A stretch of 64,000 bases of DNA, from NCBI GenBank assembly GCA_016109435.1, contig JAEILR010000003.1, positions 1-64,000 of the forward strand, read 5' to 3'. This document shows positions 17,859 through 27,338 of this stretch, one piece after another. Positions within the stretch are counted from its first letter, which is position 1. Each line of letters starts with the position of its first letter. Below the pieces are notes generated by a model. That model searched no databases and was not told the DNA's origin. It worked only from the letters and a program-made list of their open reading frames with translations. A program made the position numbers and the translations under genes. This DNA comes from Methanomassiliicoccus sp. GTDB lineage: Archaea > Thermoplasmatota > Thermoplasmata > Methanomassiliicoccales > Methanomassiliicoccaceae.

Positions 17859-18953
17859 ATGAACAAGATCCCTGTATCCAGGCCGACCGTCACCGACGAG
17901 ATGGTGGCGGCCATGGCCGATGCGGTGCGCAACGAGCGGATGGTCCTCGGCGAGAGCGTGTTCCGCTTCGAAGAAGAGTTCGCCCGCTACATCGGCACCA
18001 AGCATGCCATATCCGTTTCCTCGGGGACGGACGCGCTCATCCTCACCATGATGGCGCTCAACGTCCGGGGGAGAGAGGTCATCACCACCCCCCTCTCCTT
18101 CATCGCCACTGCCAATGCCATCGTTCACGCCGGGGCCACCCCCATCTTCGCCGACGCCTCGCTGAAGGATTACAACATCGAGCCGTCGGAGGTTCGTCCC
18201 GGGCGGGACACCGCGGCAGTGATGCCGGTGCACCTGTTCGGGTACCCCGCGCGGATGGACGAGATCCGGGAGAACGCCGGAGAGAGGGTCAAGATCGTGG
18301 AGGACGCCTGCCAGGCCCATGGGGCGGTGTACAAGGGGAGGAAGGTCGGAGCCCTGGGCGATGCCGGCTGCTTCTCCTTCTATGCCACCAAGAACATGAC
18401 CGTGGGCGGGGACGGGGGGATGATCACCACCAGCGATGACCGCCTGGCCGCCGACCTGCGGAAGCTGCGGGACTGCGGGCGGGTCTCGAGATACGAGCAC
18501 GACGTGTTCGGCTTCACCGCCCGCCTCAACACCGCCAACGCCGCCTTCGGCCGGGTGCAGCTGCGCCATCTGGACGGGTGGAACGAGCGGCGGCGGGCGA
18601 TCGCCCGGCGGTACGCCGAGAGGCTGAAGGACGTCGAGGAGATCGTCCTCCCGCCCACGGGGTCCAGGGACGTCGTCCCGGTGTTCCACCTGTTCGTCAT
18701 CCAGGCCGAGGACCGCGACGCCCTGGCCCGAACGCTGCTGGAAAGGAACATCGAGGCCCTGGTGCACTATCCGATACCGATCCACCTCCAGCCGGTGTAC
18801 CGCGACGCCCTGGGCATGTCCGAGGGCTCCTACCCCGACAGCGAGAGGCTGGCGGGAAGAGTGCTCTCCCTTCCCATATTCCCCACCCTCACCGACGAGG
18901 AAGTGGACTGGGTGTGCCAGGCCATCGTCGAGCACTACGGGGGAAAGGCATGA
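17859..18953 (+). CDS. DegT/DnrJ/EryC1 PLP aminotransferase (WbpE-like)
   Basis: Sugar aminotransferase of 364 aa that installs an amino group on a keto-sugar nucleotide. Family features: SSGTDALIL near residue 53, EDACQAHGA, and the PLP lysine in FYATKNMTVGGDGG. The FNxR/LNTANAAFGRVQL segment supports a WbpE/GnnB-type 3-aminotransferase. The ATG at 17859 follows a ribosome-like GAGCAAG and sits right after the acetyltransferase; upstream frame extension would overlap that gene. The stop overlaps the next start (ATGA). Confidence 0.87.
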   Translation: MNKIPVSRPTVTDEMVAAMADAVRNERMVLGESVFRFEEEFARYIGTKHAISVSSGTDALILTMMALNVRGREVITTPLSFIATANAIVHAGATPIFADASLKDYNIEPSEVRPGRDTAAVMPVHLFGYPARMDEIRENAGERVKIVEDACQAHGAVYKGRKVGALGDAGCFSFYATKNMTVGGDGGMITTSDDRLAADLRKLRDCGRVSRYEHDVFGFTARLNTANAAFGRVQLRHLDGWNERRRAIARRYAERLKDVEEIVLPPTGSRDVVPVFHLFVIQAEDRDALARTLLERNIEALVHYPIPIHLQPVYRDALGMSEGSYPDSERLAGRVLSLPIFPTLTDEEVDWVCQAIVEHYGGKA

Positions 18954-19903
18954 GGAGGATCGAGGTCGCCGTCCTCGGAGTTGGCTACTGGGGCAAGAAG
19001 ATCGTCGACGAGTACAGCAACATCCCCGGAGTGAAGGTCAAGGCGGTCTCGGACCAGCTGGACAAGAACCTGGAGTTCTGCCGGGACCGCTACAAGGTGG
19101 AGAACCTCTACCACGATTACCGAGAGGTGCTGGAGGACGACGGCATTACCGCGGTCAACGTCTGCCTGCCCAACGTGCTCCACTACCAGGCCTGCAAGGA
19201 CGCCCTGGAAGCGGGCAAGCACGTCCTGGTGGAGAAGCCGATCACCCTGAGCTCGCAGGAGGGTCGCGAACTGGTGGAGATGGCCGGGGAGAGGAACCTG
19301 ACCCTTTCGGTCGGGCACATCTACCGGTTCAACAACGCGCTGCTGGAGGTGCGGCGGCTGATGGGCCAGAACTTCTTCGGCAAGCCGTACAACATGAACT
19401 TCGTGTGGATGAACCTGGAGCCGGCGTTCCCCGACCGGGACGTCATCGTCGACCTCGCTCCTCACTTCTTCGATATGGTCAACTTCATCTTCGATTCCTG
19501 GCCGTCCCGGATCACCTGCGTGGGAAGACCGTACCGGAGGAAGGAGATGGAGGAGCTGGCGTACATCACCTGCGAGATGCCGTCGGGGGTGCTGGCGAAC
19601 GCCACCCTGAGCTGGCTGGCCCCCCGCAAGGTGCGCCAGATCGAGATCGTGGGGGAGAACCGCTCCGCGCTCATCGACGCGGTGGGCCAGGAGGTCACGG
19701 TCTACGAGAGCGGGTACACCTACAAGCTGGGGATCGAGCGCAACAATACCATCCGCACCGAGCTGATAAACTTCCTGCAGTCCATCGGCGACCCGTCCAC
19801 CGAGACCCGGAACTCCGGCACCATCGGCGTGAGGACGGTGGAGATGATCGAGAAGAGCATGGATTCCCTGAGGGGCGGCAGGACGGTCGACACCGGCATC
19901 TGA
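18950..19903 (+). CDS. Gfo/Idh/MocA-family oxidoreductase (WbpB/WlbA-like)
   Basis: A 317-aa sugar-nucleotide dehydrogenase. Rossmann start VAVLGVGYWGKK (residues 6-17), LVEKPITL near 93 carrying the catalytic EKP, and DLAPHFFDMVNF in the C-terminal domain. The adjoining aminotransferase and acetyltransferase make it the best candidate for the C3 dehydrogenase that supplies the 3-keto sugar. Coupled translation: its ATG overlaps the previous stop, and its own stop overlaps the next ATG. Confidence 0.85.
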   Translation: MRRIEVAVLGVGYWGKKIVDEYSNIPGVKVKAVSDQLDKNLEFCRDRYKVENLYHDYREVLEDDGITAVNVCLPNVLHYQACKDALEAGKHVLVEKPITLSSQEGRELVEMAGERNLTLSVGHIYRFNNALLEVRRLMGQNFFGKPYNMNFVWMNLEPAFPDRDVIVDLAPHFFDMVNFIFDSWPSRITCVGRPYRRKEMEELAYITCEMPSGVLANATLSWLAPRKVRQIEIVGENRSALIDAVGQEVTVYESGYTYKLGIERNNTIRTELINFLQSIGDPSTETRNSGTIGVRTVEMIEKSMDSLRGGRTVDTGI

Positions 19904-21027
19904 TGGCCATGAGCGACGTCCTGATGCTGGTCACCAACGAGTACCGCCCCGACCCCAGGGTGCACAAGGAGGCGAAGGCGCTCATCGACGGCGGCCACGT
20001 GGTCACCGTCGCGGCGTGGGACCGGCTGCGGTCGCGACCGCCCGTCGAGGAGGTGGAGGGAGTGCGCCTCCACCGCGTCCGGACCGGGAAGGTCGGTGGC
20101 CAGCTCGCTCTGGTGCTGAACTACCCGCTGTTCCTGCTCCGCTCGCTGGGGGCGGCCCGGGCGATCCGTCCGGACATCGTCCACGCTCATGATCTCGATA
20201 CACTCCCCATCGGCCTGCTCATCGCCCGGCTGAGGCGCATCCCCGTCGTCTACGACGCCCACGAGCGTTACGCCAAGATGATCGCCATGGACGTGCCCGC
20301 CGCGGTGTCGCGCCTGGTGGAAAGGTTCGAGCGGTCGCTGCTGCCGAAGGCGGACCTGGTCATCACCATCAACGAGGCCATGGCCGCGGAGCTGGAGAAG
20401 CATTCCCGGGACGAGGTGGTGGTCATCATGAACGTCATCGAGCTTCCTCCAGCCTCGAAGGTGAAGGCGCACCGGCCGCACGACGTCATCGTGCTCTTCA
20501 ACCCCGTGACCTTCGAGCCGATGCGGTACCTCGAGGAGAGCATGGAGGCGGCAGCGAAGATCAACGGCTGTATCCTCAGGCTCGCCGGCTCCGGCCGGCT
20601 GCTGCCGGCGGTGGAGAGGGCGGCGAAGGAGCATGCCAACGTCGAGTTCCTCGGTCACCTGCCGTTCACCAAGTTGATGGAGGAGTACGAGAAGGTAGAC
20701 GTGGTGCTAATCCTGGCCGACCCGGCCAACGAGAACTACCGCACCGGAACGGCGAACAAGATGGGGGAAGGCATGGCGTTCGGCCTTCCGCTGCTGGCCT
20801 CCCGGGGCACGCTGAGCGCCGATGTAGTGGAGAGGGAGGGCTGCGGCCTCACCTTTGACTGGAGCGAGGAGAACTTCAGGCAGGCCATCGACCGCTTGAG
20901 GGACGCGGCCTTCAGGGAGGAGATGGGCCGAAAGGGCCGGGCCGCGGCGGAACGGGAGTACAACTGGGGGGCGATGAGGGAGCGGCTGCAGGCCGCCTAC
21001 CGCCGCCTCCTGTCCCCCGCCCAGTGA
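19903..21027 (+). CDS. family 4 glycosyltransferase (GT-B)
   Basis: GT-B glycosyltransferase of 374 aa. N-terminal acceptor domain begins [19 protein letters not shown]; the middle has [14 protein letters not shown]; the C-terminal donor domain contains [16 protein letters not shown] with a shortened E-X7-E-like motif. No membrane segment beyond a hydrophobic patch. Start ATG at 19903 (TGATG overlap with the upstream gene); 19909 is an alternative. Likely builds the glycan that uses the aminosugar made by the upstream genes. Confidence 0.86.
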   Translation: MAMSDVLMLVTNEYRPDPRVHKEAKALIDGGHVVTVAAWDRLRSRPPVEEVEGVRLHRVRTGKVGGQLALVLNYPLFLLRSLGAARAIRPDIVHAHDLDTLPIGLLIARLRRIPVVYDAHERYAKMIAMDVPAAVSRLVERFERSLLPKADLVITINEAMAAELEKHSRDEVVVIMNVIELPPASKVKAHRPHDVIVLFNPVTFEPMRYLEESMEAAAKINGCILRLAGSGRLLPAVERAAKEHANVEFLGHLPFTKLMEEYEKVDVVLILADPANENYRTGTANKMGEGMAFGLPLLASRGTLSADVVEREGCGLTFDWSEENFRQAIDRLRDAAFREEMGRKGRAAAEREYNWGAMRERLQAAYRRLLSPAQ

Positions 21028-21158
21028 CGTCCTCGACAGCGCTGGATGCTCCAACCGACTTGCCGTTTCGAAGGGTTTATCAGCCTCCCAGCGGATTGTC
21101 GCCACGGGACCTGGGTCGGGCGGACACGCGATCCGGGCGGCATCCGGTCCCGGGAGCG

Positions 21159-22076
21159 GTGCTTACTCTGCCCATCACCCTGAATGATATTCTTGACGTG
21201 ATCCGATGCCAGCATACCGTCGTGGGGCCGAAGGACCGCAGCGTGGACGGGCCGTCCCCCATCGACACGGCCGGGGAGCGATCACTGACCTTCTGCAACC
21301 GGCAGGGAGAGAGGGGAAGTAAAATGCTGGAGGCCACCGCCGCAGGTATCGTCATCACCGGCCGAGAGCACGAAGGGCTGTGCCGCGACCTCGGCGGCCG
21401 CACCTTCGTCCTGGTCGATGACCCCCGGCTGGCCTTCGCCCGGGTGCTGGACCGCTACTTCTCGGTGAGCTGGCCCGCGGGGATCAGCGATGACGCCCGC
21501 GTCAGCGAGGATGCGATCATCGGCAAGGAGGTTCACATCGGCCCGTTCTGCGCCGTGGGCAGGGACGTTATCATAGGCGACGGGTCCCGTCTGGAAGGAT
21601 CGGTCACGGTGCATGACGGGGTCACCATCGGGCGGAACGTCATTATCCGCGCCGGGGCGGTCATCGGGACCGACGGGTTCGGGTTCAACCGCAACGAAGC
21701 CGGCGCGTTGGAGAAGTTCCCCCAGGTGGGCGGAGTGGTGATCGAGGACGACGTGGAGATCGGCAGCAACGTGTGCGTGGCCCGGGGCACCATGGCCGAC
21801 ACCCGCATCGGGCGGGGGACCAAGATCGACAACCTGGTGCAGGTGGCCCACAACGTCCAGATCGGGGAGGACGGCCTCATCACTTCCATGGTGTGGCTGG
21901 GGGGCAGCGTGAGAATCGGGGACCGCTGCTGGCTCTCGCCCATGGTGTCGGTATTGAACGGAGTTTGCATCGGTGATGATGTCACAGTGGCCATGGGCTC
22001 CTCGGTCATCAGGGACGTGCCCTCGGGGCAGTTCGTAGCCGGCAACCCCGCCCGGCCGACCATCCGGAAGGAGTAA
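21159..22076 (+). CDS. LpxD-like left-handed beta-helix acyltransferase
   Basis: About 305 aa. The N-terminal part ([18 protein letters not shown]...LTFCNR...[18 protein letters not shown]) resembles the uridine-binding domain of LpxD, then hexapeptide repeats cover about residues 110-300, including [11 protein letters not shown], which in LpxD precedes the catalytic histidine; here [12 protein letters not shown] supplies the histidine. LpxD transfers acyl groups from ACP to the amine of UDP-3-acyl-GlcN. In an archaeon without lipid A the acceptor is unknown. GTG at 21159 is my preferred start; no better in-frame start is seen. acpS follows two bases after its stop. Confidence 0.78.
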   Translation: MLTLPITLNDILDVIRCQHTVVGPKDRSVDGPSPIDTAGERSLTFCNRQGERGSKMLEATAAGIVITGREHEGLCRDLGGRTFVLVDDPRLAFARVLDRYFSVSWPAGISDDARVSEDAIIGKEVHIGPFCAVGRDVIIGDGSRLEGSVTVHDGVTIGRNVIIRAGAVIGTDGFGFNRNEAGALEKFPQVGGVVIEDDVEIGSNVCVARGTMADTRIGRGTKIDNLVQVAHNVQIGEDGLITSMVWLGGSVRIGDRCWLSPMVSVLNGVCIGDDVTVAMGSSVIRDVPSGQFVAGNPARPTIRKE

Positions 22077-22078
22077 GC

Positions 22079-22489
22079 ATGGCCGGTGAGCGTAACCGCG
22101 GCCCTGTTCCGGGCGCGAGCGTGGCGGGCATCGGGGTGGACATGGTGGAGGTGGCCAGGTTCCGAGGCCTGGGGCGGGACAGTGGCCTGGTGGCACAGTT
22201 CCTCTCCCCGGCGGAGATCGAGGATGCCTTCTCCAGGAAGGAGCCGGCTCCGACTTTAGCCGGCCGGTTCGCGGCCAAGGAAGCGGTCATCAAGGCCGTG
22301 GGACCTGCTCTGGCCCGCCTCGTGCTACACCTCGACATAATCATCGGTCACGACGTGACCGGAGCGCCCCAGGCCACCATCCTGGGGGACGATGCTGGCA
22401 ATCTCCAAATATTACTAAGTATCTCCCACGCCAAGGAGCACGCCGTCGCCTTCGCGATGGTGTTCCGGAAGGATGATCATGATGGATGA
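22079..22489 (+). CDS. acpS: holo-[acyl-carrier-protein] synthase
   Basis: 4'-phosphopantetheinyl transferase of the AcpS type, 136 aa. The two signature blocks are present: GIGVDMVEVARF (residues 17-28) and LAGRFAAKEAVIKA (about 60-73), the latter with the Mg-binding glutamate and lysine. It should convert apo-ACP to holo-ACP using CoA, and its partner ACP gene overlaps it by 11 bases. Such dedicated pairs are uncommon in archaea. Confidence 0.88.
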   Translation: MAGERNRGPVPGASVAGIGVDMVEVARFRGLGRDSGLVAQFLSPAEIEDAFSRKEPAPTLAGRFAAKEAVIKAVGPALARLVLHLDIIIGHDVTGAPQATILGDDAGNLQILLSISHAKEHAVAFAMVFRKDDHDG

Positions 22490-22727
22490 GGCCCGACTCG
22501 CAACGCTCAGGACGATATTCCGCGAGGAACTGAACATCTCCGACCAAGACCTCGTCGATTCCACTGCCTACAACGGGCTGGAGGCATGGGACTCCCTGAC
22601 CCACCTTAAGATCGTGGCCAGGATCGAGGAGGCATTCACCGTGGAGATGGAGGTGGACGACATCATCGCCATGGAGAACTTCGGGAAGGCGAAGGAGATC
22701 GTCAGCAGGTACTTAGCGAAGGGCTAG
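22479..22727 (+). CDS. acyl carrier protein
   Basis: Acidic four-helix carrier of 82 aa. The phosphopantetheine serine is S39 in AWDSLTHLKIV, with the expected upstream LVDSTAYNGLE helix-loop. Three ATGs are possible (22473, 22479, 22482); GGAAGG six bases before 22479 favours that one. Lies within a chain of overlapping genes for its activator (acpS), a ligase and reductases. Confidence 0.88.
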   Translation: MMDEARLATLRTIFREELNISDQDLVDSTAYNGLEAWDSLTHLKIVARIEEAFTVEMEVDDIIAMENFGKAKEIVSRYLAKG

Positions 22728-22733
22728 GTTCGG

Positions 22734-24218
22734 ATGACGATGAACTTCGTCGAGTTCCTGTTCGAGAATTCCCGCTTCTCTGACCAGGAGTTCATCGCCG
22801 GGACCGGTGAGAAGATCACCTTCCGGGAACTGTATGACAGGGTCGAGGACCTGTCCCGATGGATGGCCCGGGAGCATGGTTCTGGGAACGAGGTCCTCAT
22901 CCTGGCGGACAACAGCGTGTTCTTCGTCCTCGCCTACCTCGCCACCATGAGGAGCGGGAACGTCCCCCTGCTAGTGGAGACCCGCATCTCCGGGGAGGAC
23001 CTCGCCGCGCTCATGTCCGCCTGCCATCCGTTGATGGCGTTCGTGCAGAGGCGTCTTGCCGCCAAAGCGGTGCCTGGGCTGCCGACGCTCACCGAGGACG
23101 ACCTGCCCGAAGCGGTCGCGGAGGACGTCCGTGCGCGGGTATCGGAGGACGACCTGGCGGTGGTTGTGTTCACCTCCGGCAGCACCGGCAATAAGAAGGG
23201 GGTGATGATCACCCATGGAAACCTTATCGCCAACACCTCGTCCATCGTGGAATACCTTGACCTGACCGCAGAGGACCGCATGATGGTGGTCCTCCCGTTC
23301 TACTACTGCTACGGGGCGTCCCTGCTGCACACCCACCTGCGCGCCGGCGGCAGCCTGGTGCTCAGCCAAAGCATCTTCCTGGGAGCGGTGCTGGCCGACA
23401 TCGACCGATACGAGTGCACCGGGCTGGCGGGAGTACCTTCGACCTTCCAGATCCTGATGGCCCGCACCAAGTTCCTGGAGCGTCGCTTTCCTACCCTCCG
23501 CTACATGACCCAGGCCGGCGGCCGCCTGGAGCCGAAGGCCATCATCGCCATCGCCGACGCGTTCCCTGACGTCCGGTTCTACGTGATGTACGGAGCCACG
23601 GAGGCCACCGCCCGCCTGTCGTACCTTCCGCCGGACCTGCTGAGGTCAAAGACGGCGTCCATCGGGAAGGGCATATCAGGCGTTAGCCTGGAGGTCCTGG
23701 ACGAGAACGGCCGGCCGGTCCGCCCGGGCCAGACCGGGGAGGTGGTGGCCGCGGGCAGGAACATCATGAAGGGCTACTACGGCGACGAGGAGGGGACCAG
23801 GGAGGTGCTGACCGACGGCCGGTACCGCACCGGGGACCTGGCCACGGTCGACGAGGACGGATACATCTACATCGTCGGAAGGGCTCGGGACATCATCAAG
23901 TGCGCCGGCTACCGCGTCTCGCCGTACGAGATCGAGAGCGTGGTGGCGGCCGCCGATGGGGTCGACACCTCGGCCGTGGTCGGAGTTCCGGACGACCTCC
24001 TGGGAGAGGCCATCGTGGCCGCGGTGCTGAGGAAGGGCGGGACCTCCGAAGAAGAGGTCAAGGAGAGCGTTCTGGCGCGCTGCCGTCAGGCTCTCCCGTC
24101 GTACAAGGTCCCGAAGCTTGTCGTCTTCCTGGAGGAGATGCCGCTCAACTCCTCCAACAAGGTGGACAAGATCCGAATCCGGCAGATGCTGGCAAGAGGT
24201 GAGCTCCCTGTCCGGTGA
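22734..24218 (+). CDS. AMP-forming acyl-(ACP/CoA) ligase
   Basis: ANL-superfamily adenylate-forming enzyme of 494 aa. P-loop VVFTSGSTGNKKG at about residues 144-156, YGATEATARLSYLPP near 283, YRTGDLATVDEDGY near 365, hinge GRARDIIKCAGYRVSPYEIE and the C-terminal catalytic lysine in NSSNKVDKIR. Because the ACP gene is immediately upstream, it may load a carboxylic acid directly on ACP rather than on CoA. ATG at 22734; ATG at 22740 is also possible. Its stop lies past the next start, giving a 20-base overlap. Confidence 0.87.
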   Translation: MTMNFVEFLFENSRFSDQEFIAGTGEKITFRELYDRVEDLSRWMAREHGSGNEVLILADNSVFFVLAYLATMRSGNVPLLVETRISGEDLAALMSACHPLMAFVQRRLAAKAVPGLPTLTEDDLPEAVAEDVRARVSEDDLAVVVFTSGSTGNKKGVMITHGNLIANTSSIVEYLDLTAEDRMMVVLPFYYCYGASLLHTHLRAGGSLVLSQSIFLGAVLADIDRYECTGLAGVPSTFQILMARTKFLERRFPTLRYMTQAGGRLEPKAIIAIADAFPDVRFYVMYGATEATARLSYLPPDLLRSKTASIGKGISGVSLEVLDENGRPVRPGQTGEVVAAGRNIMKGYYGDEEGTREVLTDGRYRTGDLATVDEDGYIYIVGRARDIIKCAGYRVSPYEIESVVAAADGVDTSAVVGVPDDLLGEAIVAAVLRKGGTSEEEVKESVLARCRQALPSYKVPKLVVFLEEMPLNSSNKVDKIRIRQMLARGELPVR

Positions 24219-25302
24219 CCTCGACGAGCTGCTGCGCATCCCTCCTTACTCCTTGCGTGAGGAGGACAAGGAGGCCCGCCTTCTGGCACTGATCCGCTCC
24301 GGGGCCCGGAGAGCGCAGTCCAACATCCACATCCGTTCGATGTACTCCAAGCTGGGCGTCGTCCCTGAGGTCATTCCCTCGCTCTCGTCCGTTCCTGCGG
24401 TGCCCGTCCGCATGTTCAAGGACTTCGACCTGGCCACCTGCGCGCCGGAGGACGTGATCAGGGTCCTGCGTTCCAGCGGGACCACCTCCCAGCGGCCCAG
24501 CGTCGTCCCGCTGGACAAGGCCACCGCGAGCAACCAGACCAAGGCGCTCAGAAGCATCCTGGGGGCGTACCTCGGCGAGCGCAGGAGGGTCATGCTGGTC
24601 ATCGACCATCCGGGGGTGAACGCCCCGGGCCGGGAGCTGAGCGCCCGGGGGGCAGGGGTCAGGGGACTATCCATATTCGCCCGCGAGGTGATCTACCTCC
24701 TCCGGGAGGAGGACGGACGGCTGGTGGTGGACGAGCAGGCGCTGGACCGGGCGAGGGAGCTGTCATCCACCAACGAGGTCTACGTCTTCGGGTTCACGTT
24801 CATCATCTGGTCGGCGTTCTGCGCCCAGATGGAGGAACGGGGCTGGAAGCTAAACCTCCCCCAGGCGGTGGTGTTCCACGGGGGCGGGTGGAAGAAGCTC
24901 AAGGACAAGAAGGTCGGCCGGGGAGCGTTCTCCGCCCGGCTGTCGTCCATCCTGGGCTGTGATCCGGCGGAGGTTCGGGACTTCTACGGCATGGCCGAGC
25001 AGACCGGGGTCATCTTCGTGGACTGCGAGCTGGGAAGGAAGCACGTCCCGGCGTTCGGGCAGGTGATCATCCGGGACGTCCAGACCCTGAAGGAGTGCCC
25101 GGTGGGCAAGAGGGGCCTCATCGAGGTGATGAGCGTGCTGGGTGAGAGCTACTACGGCCAGGCGGTCCTCACCGAGGACGCGGGAACACTGCTGGGCATC
25201 GACGACTGCCCATGCGGGCGGAAGGGCCGGTACTTCGTGGTGGAGGGAAGGGCGGAGCAGGCCGAGGCCAGGGGCTGCGGCGACACCTTCCGGGAGCGGT
25301 GA
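24199..25302 (+). CDS. LuxE/PaaK-like acyl-protein synthetase
   Basis: 367 aa, adenylate-forming LuxE family. The ATP/acyl-adenylate motif LRSSGTTSQRPSVVPLDK begins at about residue 90, and DFYGMAEQTGVIFVDCELG and a GYYG/SYYGQAVLTED region follow. LuxE activates a fatty acid and holds it as an acyl-enzyme for LuxC. No luciferase genes are present. GTG at 24199 is the only sensible start (a longer frame would overlap the ligase deeply). luxC follows one base after its stop. Confidence 0.8.
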   Translation: MSSLSGDLDELLRIPPYSLREEDKEARLLALIRSGARRAQSNIHIRSMYSKLGVVPEVIPSLSSVPAVPVRMFKDFDLATCAPEDVIRVLRSSGTTSQRPSVVPLDKATASNQTKALRSILGAYLGERRRVMLVIDHPGVNAPGRELSARGAGVRGLSIFAREVIYLLREEDGRLVVDEQALDRARELSSTNEVYVFGFTFIIWSAFCAQMEERGWKLNLPQAVVFHGGGWKKLKDKKVGRGAFSARLSSILGCDPAEVRDFYGMAEQTGVIFVDCELGRKHVPAFGQVIIRDVQTLKECPVGKRGLIEVMSVLGESYYGQAVLTEDAGTLLGIDDCPCGRKGRYFVVEGRAEQAEARGCGDTFRER

Positions 25303-25303
25303 G

Positions 25304-26605
25304 ATGATGAGATGCCACCTCCTGGACGGAAGGTTCGAGGACACCGAGATCGATGACCTGGACGATGTCGTGGCCGTCCTGGAGGAGCGGCGCGGGGAGC
25401 TGCACCGTCTGACGATGGGGGACATCATTGATCTTCTCGACAAGCTGGGGAAGGAGCTGATACGAGACCCGGCCACGAGTAGCGTGGATGGGGCGAGCTA
25501 CATCGGCCTGTGGCTGAGGAGGGAGAACCTCGAGCGGCTGTGCTCCCTTAACTACGGCCGCTCGGAGATGCTCGACCGCCCCTGCGAGGTGCGGCCGGGG
25601 ACCCTCATGAGAGCCCAGCCCCGGGGGATATCCTGCCACTGGCTGCCCAACAACGTCGCCACCATGGCCTTCTTCTCCCTCATGCTGAGCATACTTTCCA
25701 AGAACGCATCCCTGCTCAAGGTGTCCGAGGTCAGCCGGCCGGTGCTGACCCCGGTGCTGAGGAAGCTTGGGGAGATATCGATGGAGAGGGACGGCAGGAA
25801 AGTGTCCGGAGCGACGGTCCTCGCCGCGGTGTGCATGATCTCCTTCGACTCGTCCCGCACCGAGGACAACGTCCGCATGTCCAGGGCCGCGGACGTCCGC
25901 GTGGTGTGGGGCGGGAGCGAGGCGGTGCAGGGTGTCGCCGCCCTGCCGCAGAAGGACACCTGCGATACCCTCCTGTTCGGCCCCAAGTACTCCCTGGCGG
26001 TGTTCGACCAGGCGTACCTGGAGCGGGAGGGCATCGACCGCACCATGCGCCAGCTGGCGATGGACGCGGCGCTCTTCAATCAGTCCGCGTGCTCCTCCCC
26101 CCAGGTCGTCCTGCTGGAACGGGGGAGGGTCACGGCCAAGGAGTTCGCCAAACGCCTGGCGGAAGGGTTCGAGAGCCTGCCCCCGCGATTGCTGGGCGCG
26201 GAGAAGCCGGAATCGATGTGCCTGGACGTGATCAACGCCCGGGGACGGTACCTGCTGTCGGAGGACCGCGACATCGTGATGTCCCCCGACCTCGGCTGGA
26301 CGGTCCTCATCGACAGCGAGGAAGGCCTGCCCGAGCCGGTCCAGGGGCGGTGCGTGTTCGTACGGGAGGTCGATGACCTGCTCCGCGCGGCGGGATGGCT
26401 CACCAGGAAGGTGCAGACCGTGGCGCTGTGCGTCGGGGACACGAGGAAGAGGGAGGAGTTCGCGGAGAGGGCTTCCTACGCCGGGGTGGACCGGTTCGTC
26501 CTCCCCGGGGAGATGAACGATTTCACCCTGCCCTGGGACGGCATGCTCCCGCTGGGCAGGATGGTGCGCTGGGTTACGGTAAGGAGGGAAAAGGATGCTC
26601 AATGA
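25304..26605 (+). CDS. LuxC-like acyl-CoA/acyl-protein reductase
   Basis: NADPH-dependent acyl reductase of the aldehyde-dehydrogenase superfamily, 433 aa. The catalytic cysteine is C263 in FNQSACSSPQVV, the family consensus QQACxSPQ. WLPNNVATMAFFSLMLSILSKNASLLK forms the cofactor-fold region. LuxC reduces the acyl group presented by LuxE to an aldehyde. Here it lies between LuxE-like and FabG-like genes, with an 11-base overlap into the latter. Confidence 0.8.
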   Translation: MMRCHLLDGRFEDTEIDDLDDVVAVLEERRGELHRLTMGDIIDLLDKLGKELIRDPATSSVDGASYIGLWLRRENLERLCSLNYGRSEMLDRPCEVRPGTLMRAQPRGISCHWLPNNVATMAFFSLMLSILSKNASLLKVSEVSRPVLTPVLRKLGEISMERDGRKVSGATVLAAVCMISFDSSRTEDNVRMSRAADVRVVWGGSEAVQGVAALPQKDTCDTLLFGPKYSLAVFDQAYLEREGIDRTMRQLAMDAALFNQSACSSPQVVLLERGRVTAKEFAKRLAEGFESLPPRLLGAEKPESMCLDVINARGRYLLSEDRDIVMSPDLGWTVLIDSEEGLPEPVQGRCVFVREVDDLLRAAGWLTRKVQTVALCVGDTRKREEFAERASYAGVDRFVLPGEMNDFTLPWDGMLPLGRMVRWVTVRREKDAQ

Positions 26606-27335
26606 CAAGATCGTGCTGGTCACCGGGGCCGGCCGCGGGATCGGAAGGGCGATCGCCAGGGCCGCCGCCGAGGCCGGCGCGCTGGTCATCATCAACTACA
26701 ATAGCAGCTGGGTCGAGGCTCTCAGCCTGGTCGAGGAGCTGAACAAGAAGGGGCTGAGGGCCGAGAGCTACAAGGCCGACGTGTCCTCGGAGCAGGACGT
26801 CCAGTCGATGTTCAAGTTCGTCCGGGAGAGGTTCGGCCGCCTGGATGTGCTGGTCAACAACGCCGGGGTCATGAGCAGCACCTTAATACAGATGACCTCG
26901 GCCGAGGATCTGGATAAGGTCATGAACGTCAACTGCCGCGGCTCCTTCCTGTGCCTGCGGGCGGCCGCCAAGATGATGTCCCGGCAAAAGGACGGACGGA
27001 TCATCAATATGACCTCCATCGTCGGCCGTACGGGCAATCGCGGGCAGGTCGCTTACTCGGCGAGCAAGGCGTTCATTATCGGCATGACGCTGTCCGCGGC
27101 CGAGGAGCTGGGACCGAGCGGCATCCGGGTCAACGCCATCGCCCCGGGGTTCATCGAAACGGATATGACCAAGGGCCTCAAGGAGGAGGTGAGGAAGGAG
27201 AGGATCGCCGACACCCCCCTGGGCCGTGCCGGCACGCCCGAGGACGTCGCCGCAGTAGCGCTCTTCCTCATGTCCGATCAGAGCGGCTTCATCAACGGCC
27301 AGGTCATCGGGGTCGACGGCGGCCAGAGGATGTGA
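26595..27335 (+). CDS. SDR-family 3-oxoacyl-ACP reductase-like protein
   Basis: FabG-type short-chain dehydrogenase of 246 aa. Cofactor motif TGAGRGIG at residues 10-17, NNAG in VLVNNAGV, catalytic Ser in NMTSIVGRTGNRG, and Y154-x3-K158 in VAYSASKAF; the C-terminus GQVIGVDGGQRM is typical. Neighbouring ACP and reductase genes suggest it reduces a 3-oxoacyl-ACP or the aldehyde produced by LuxC. It overlaps luxC-like and ends three bases before the convergent PIG-L gene. Confidence 0.87.
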   Translation: MLNDKIVLVTGAGRGIGRAIARAAAEAGALVIINYNSSWVEALSLVEELNKKGLRAESYKADVSSEQDVQSMFKFVRERFGRLDVLVNNAGVMSSTLIQMTSAEDLDKVMNVNCRGSFLCLRAAAKMMSRQKDGRIINMTSIVGRTGNRGQVAYSASKAFIIGMTLSAAEELGPSGIRVNAIAPGFIETDMTKGLKEEVRKERIADTPLGRAGTPEDVAAVALFLMSDQSGFINGQVIGVDGGQRM

Positions 27336-27338
27336 GGC

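Noticed and set aside
24199-26605. A bioluminescence operon.
   Set aside because: LuxE and LuxC homologues are present, but luxA and luxB are absent and the genes belong to an ACP operon.
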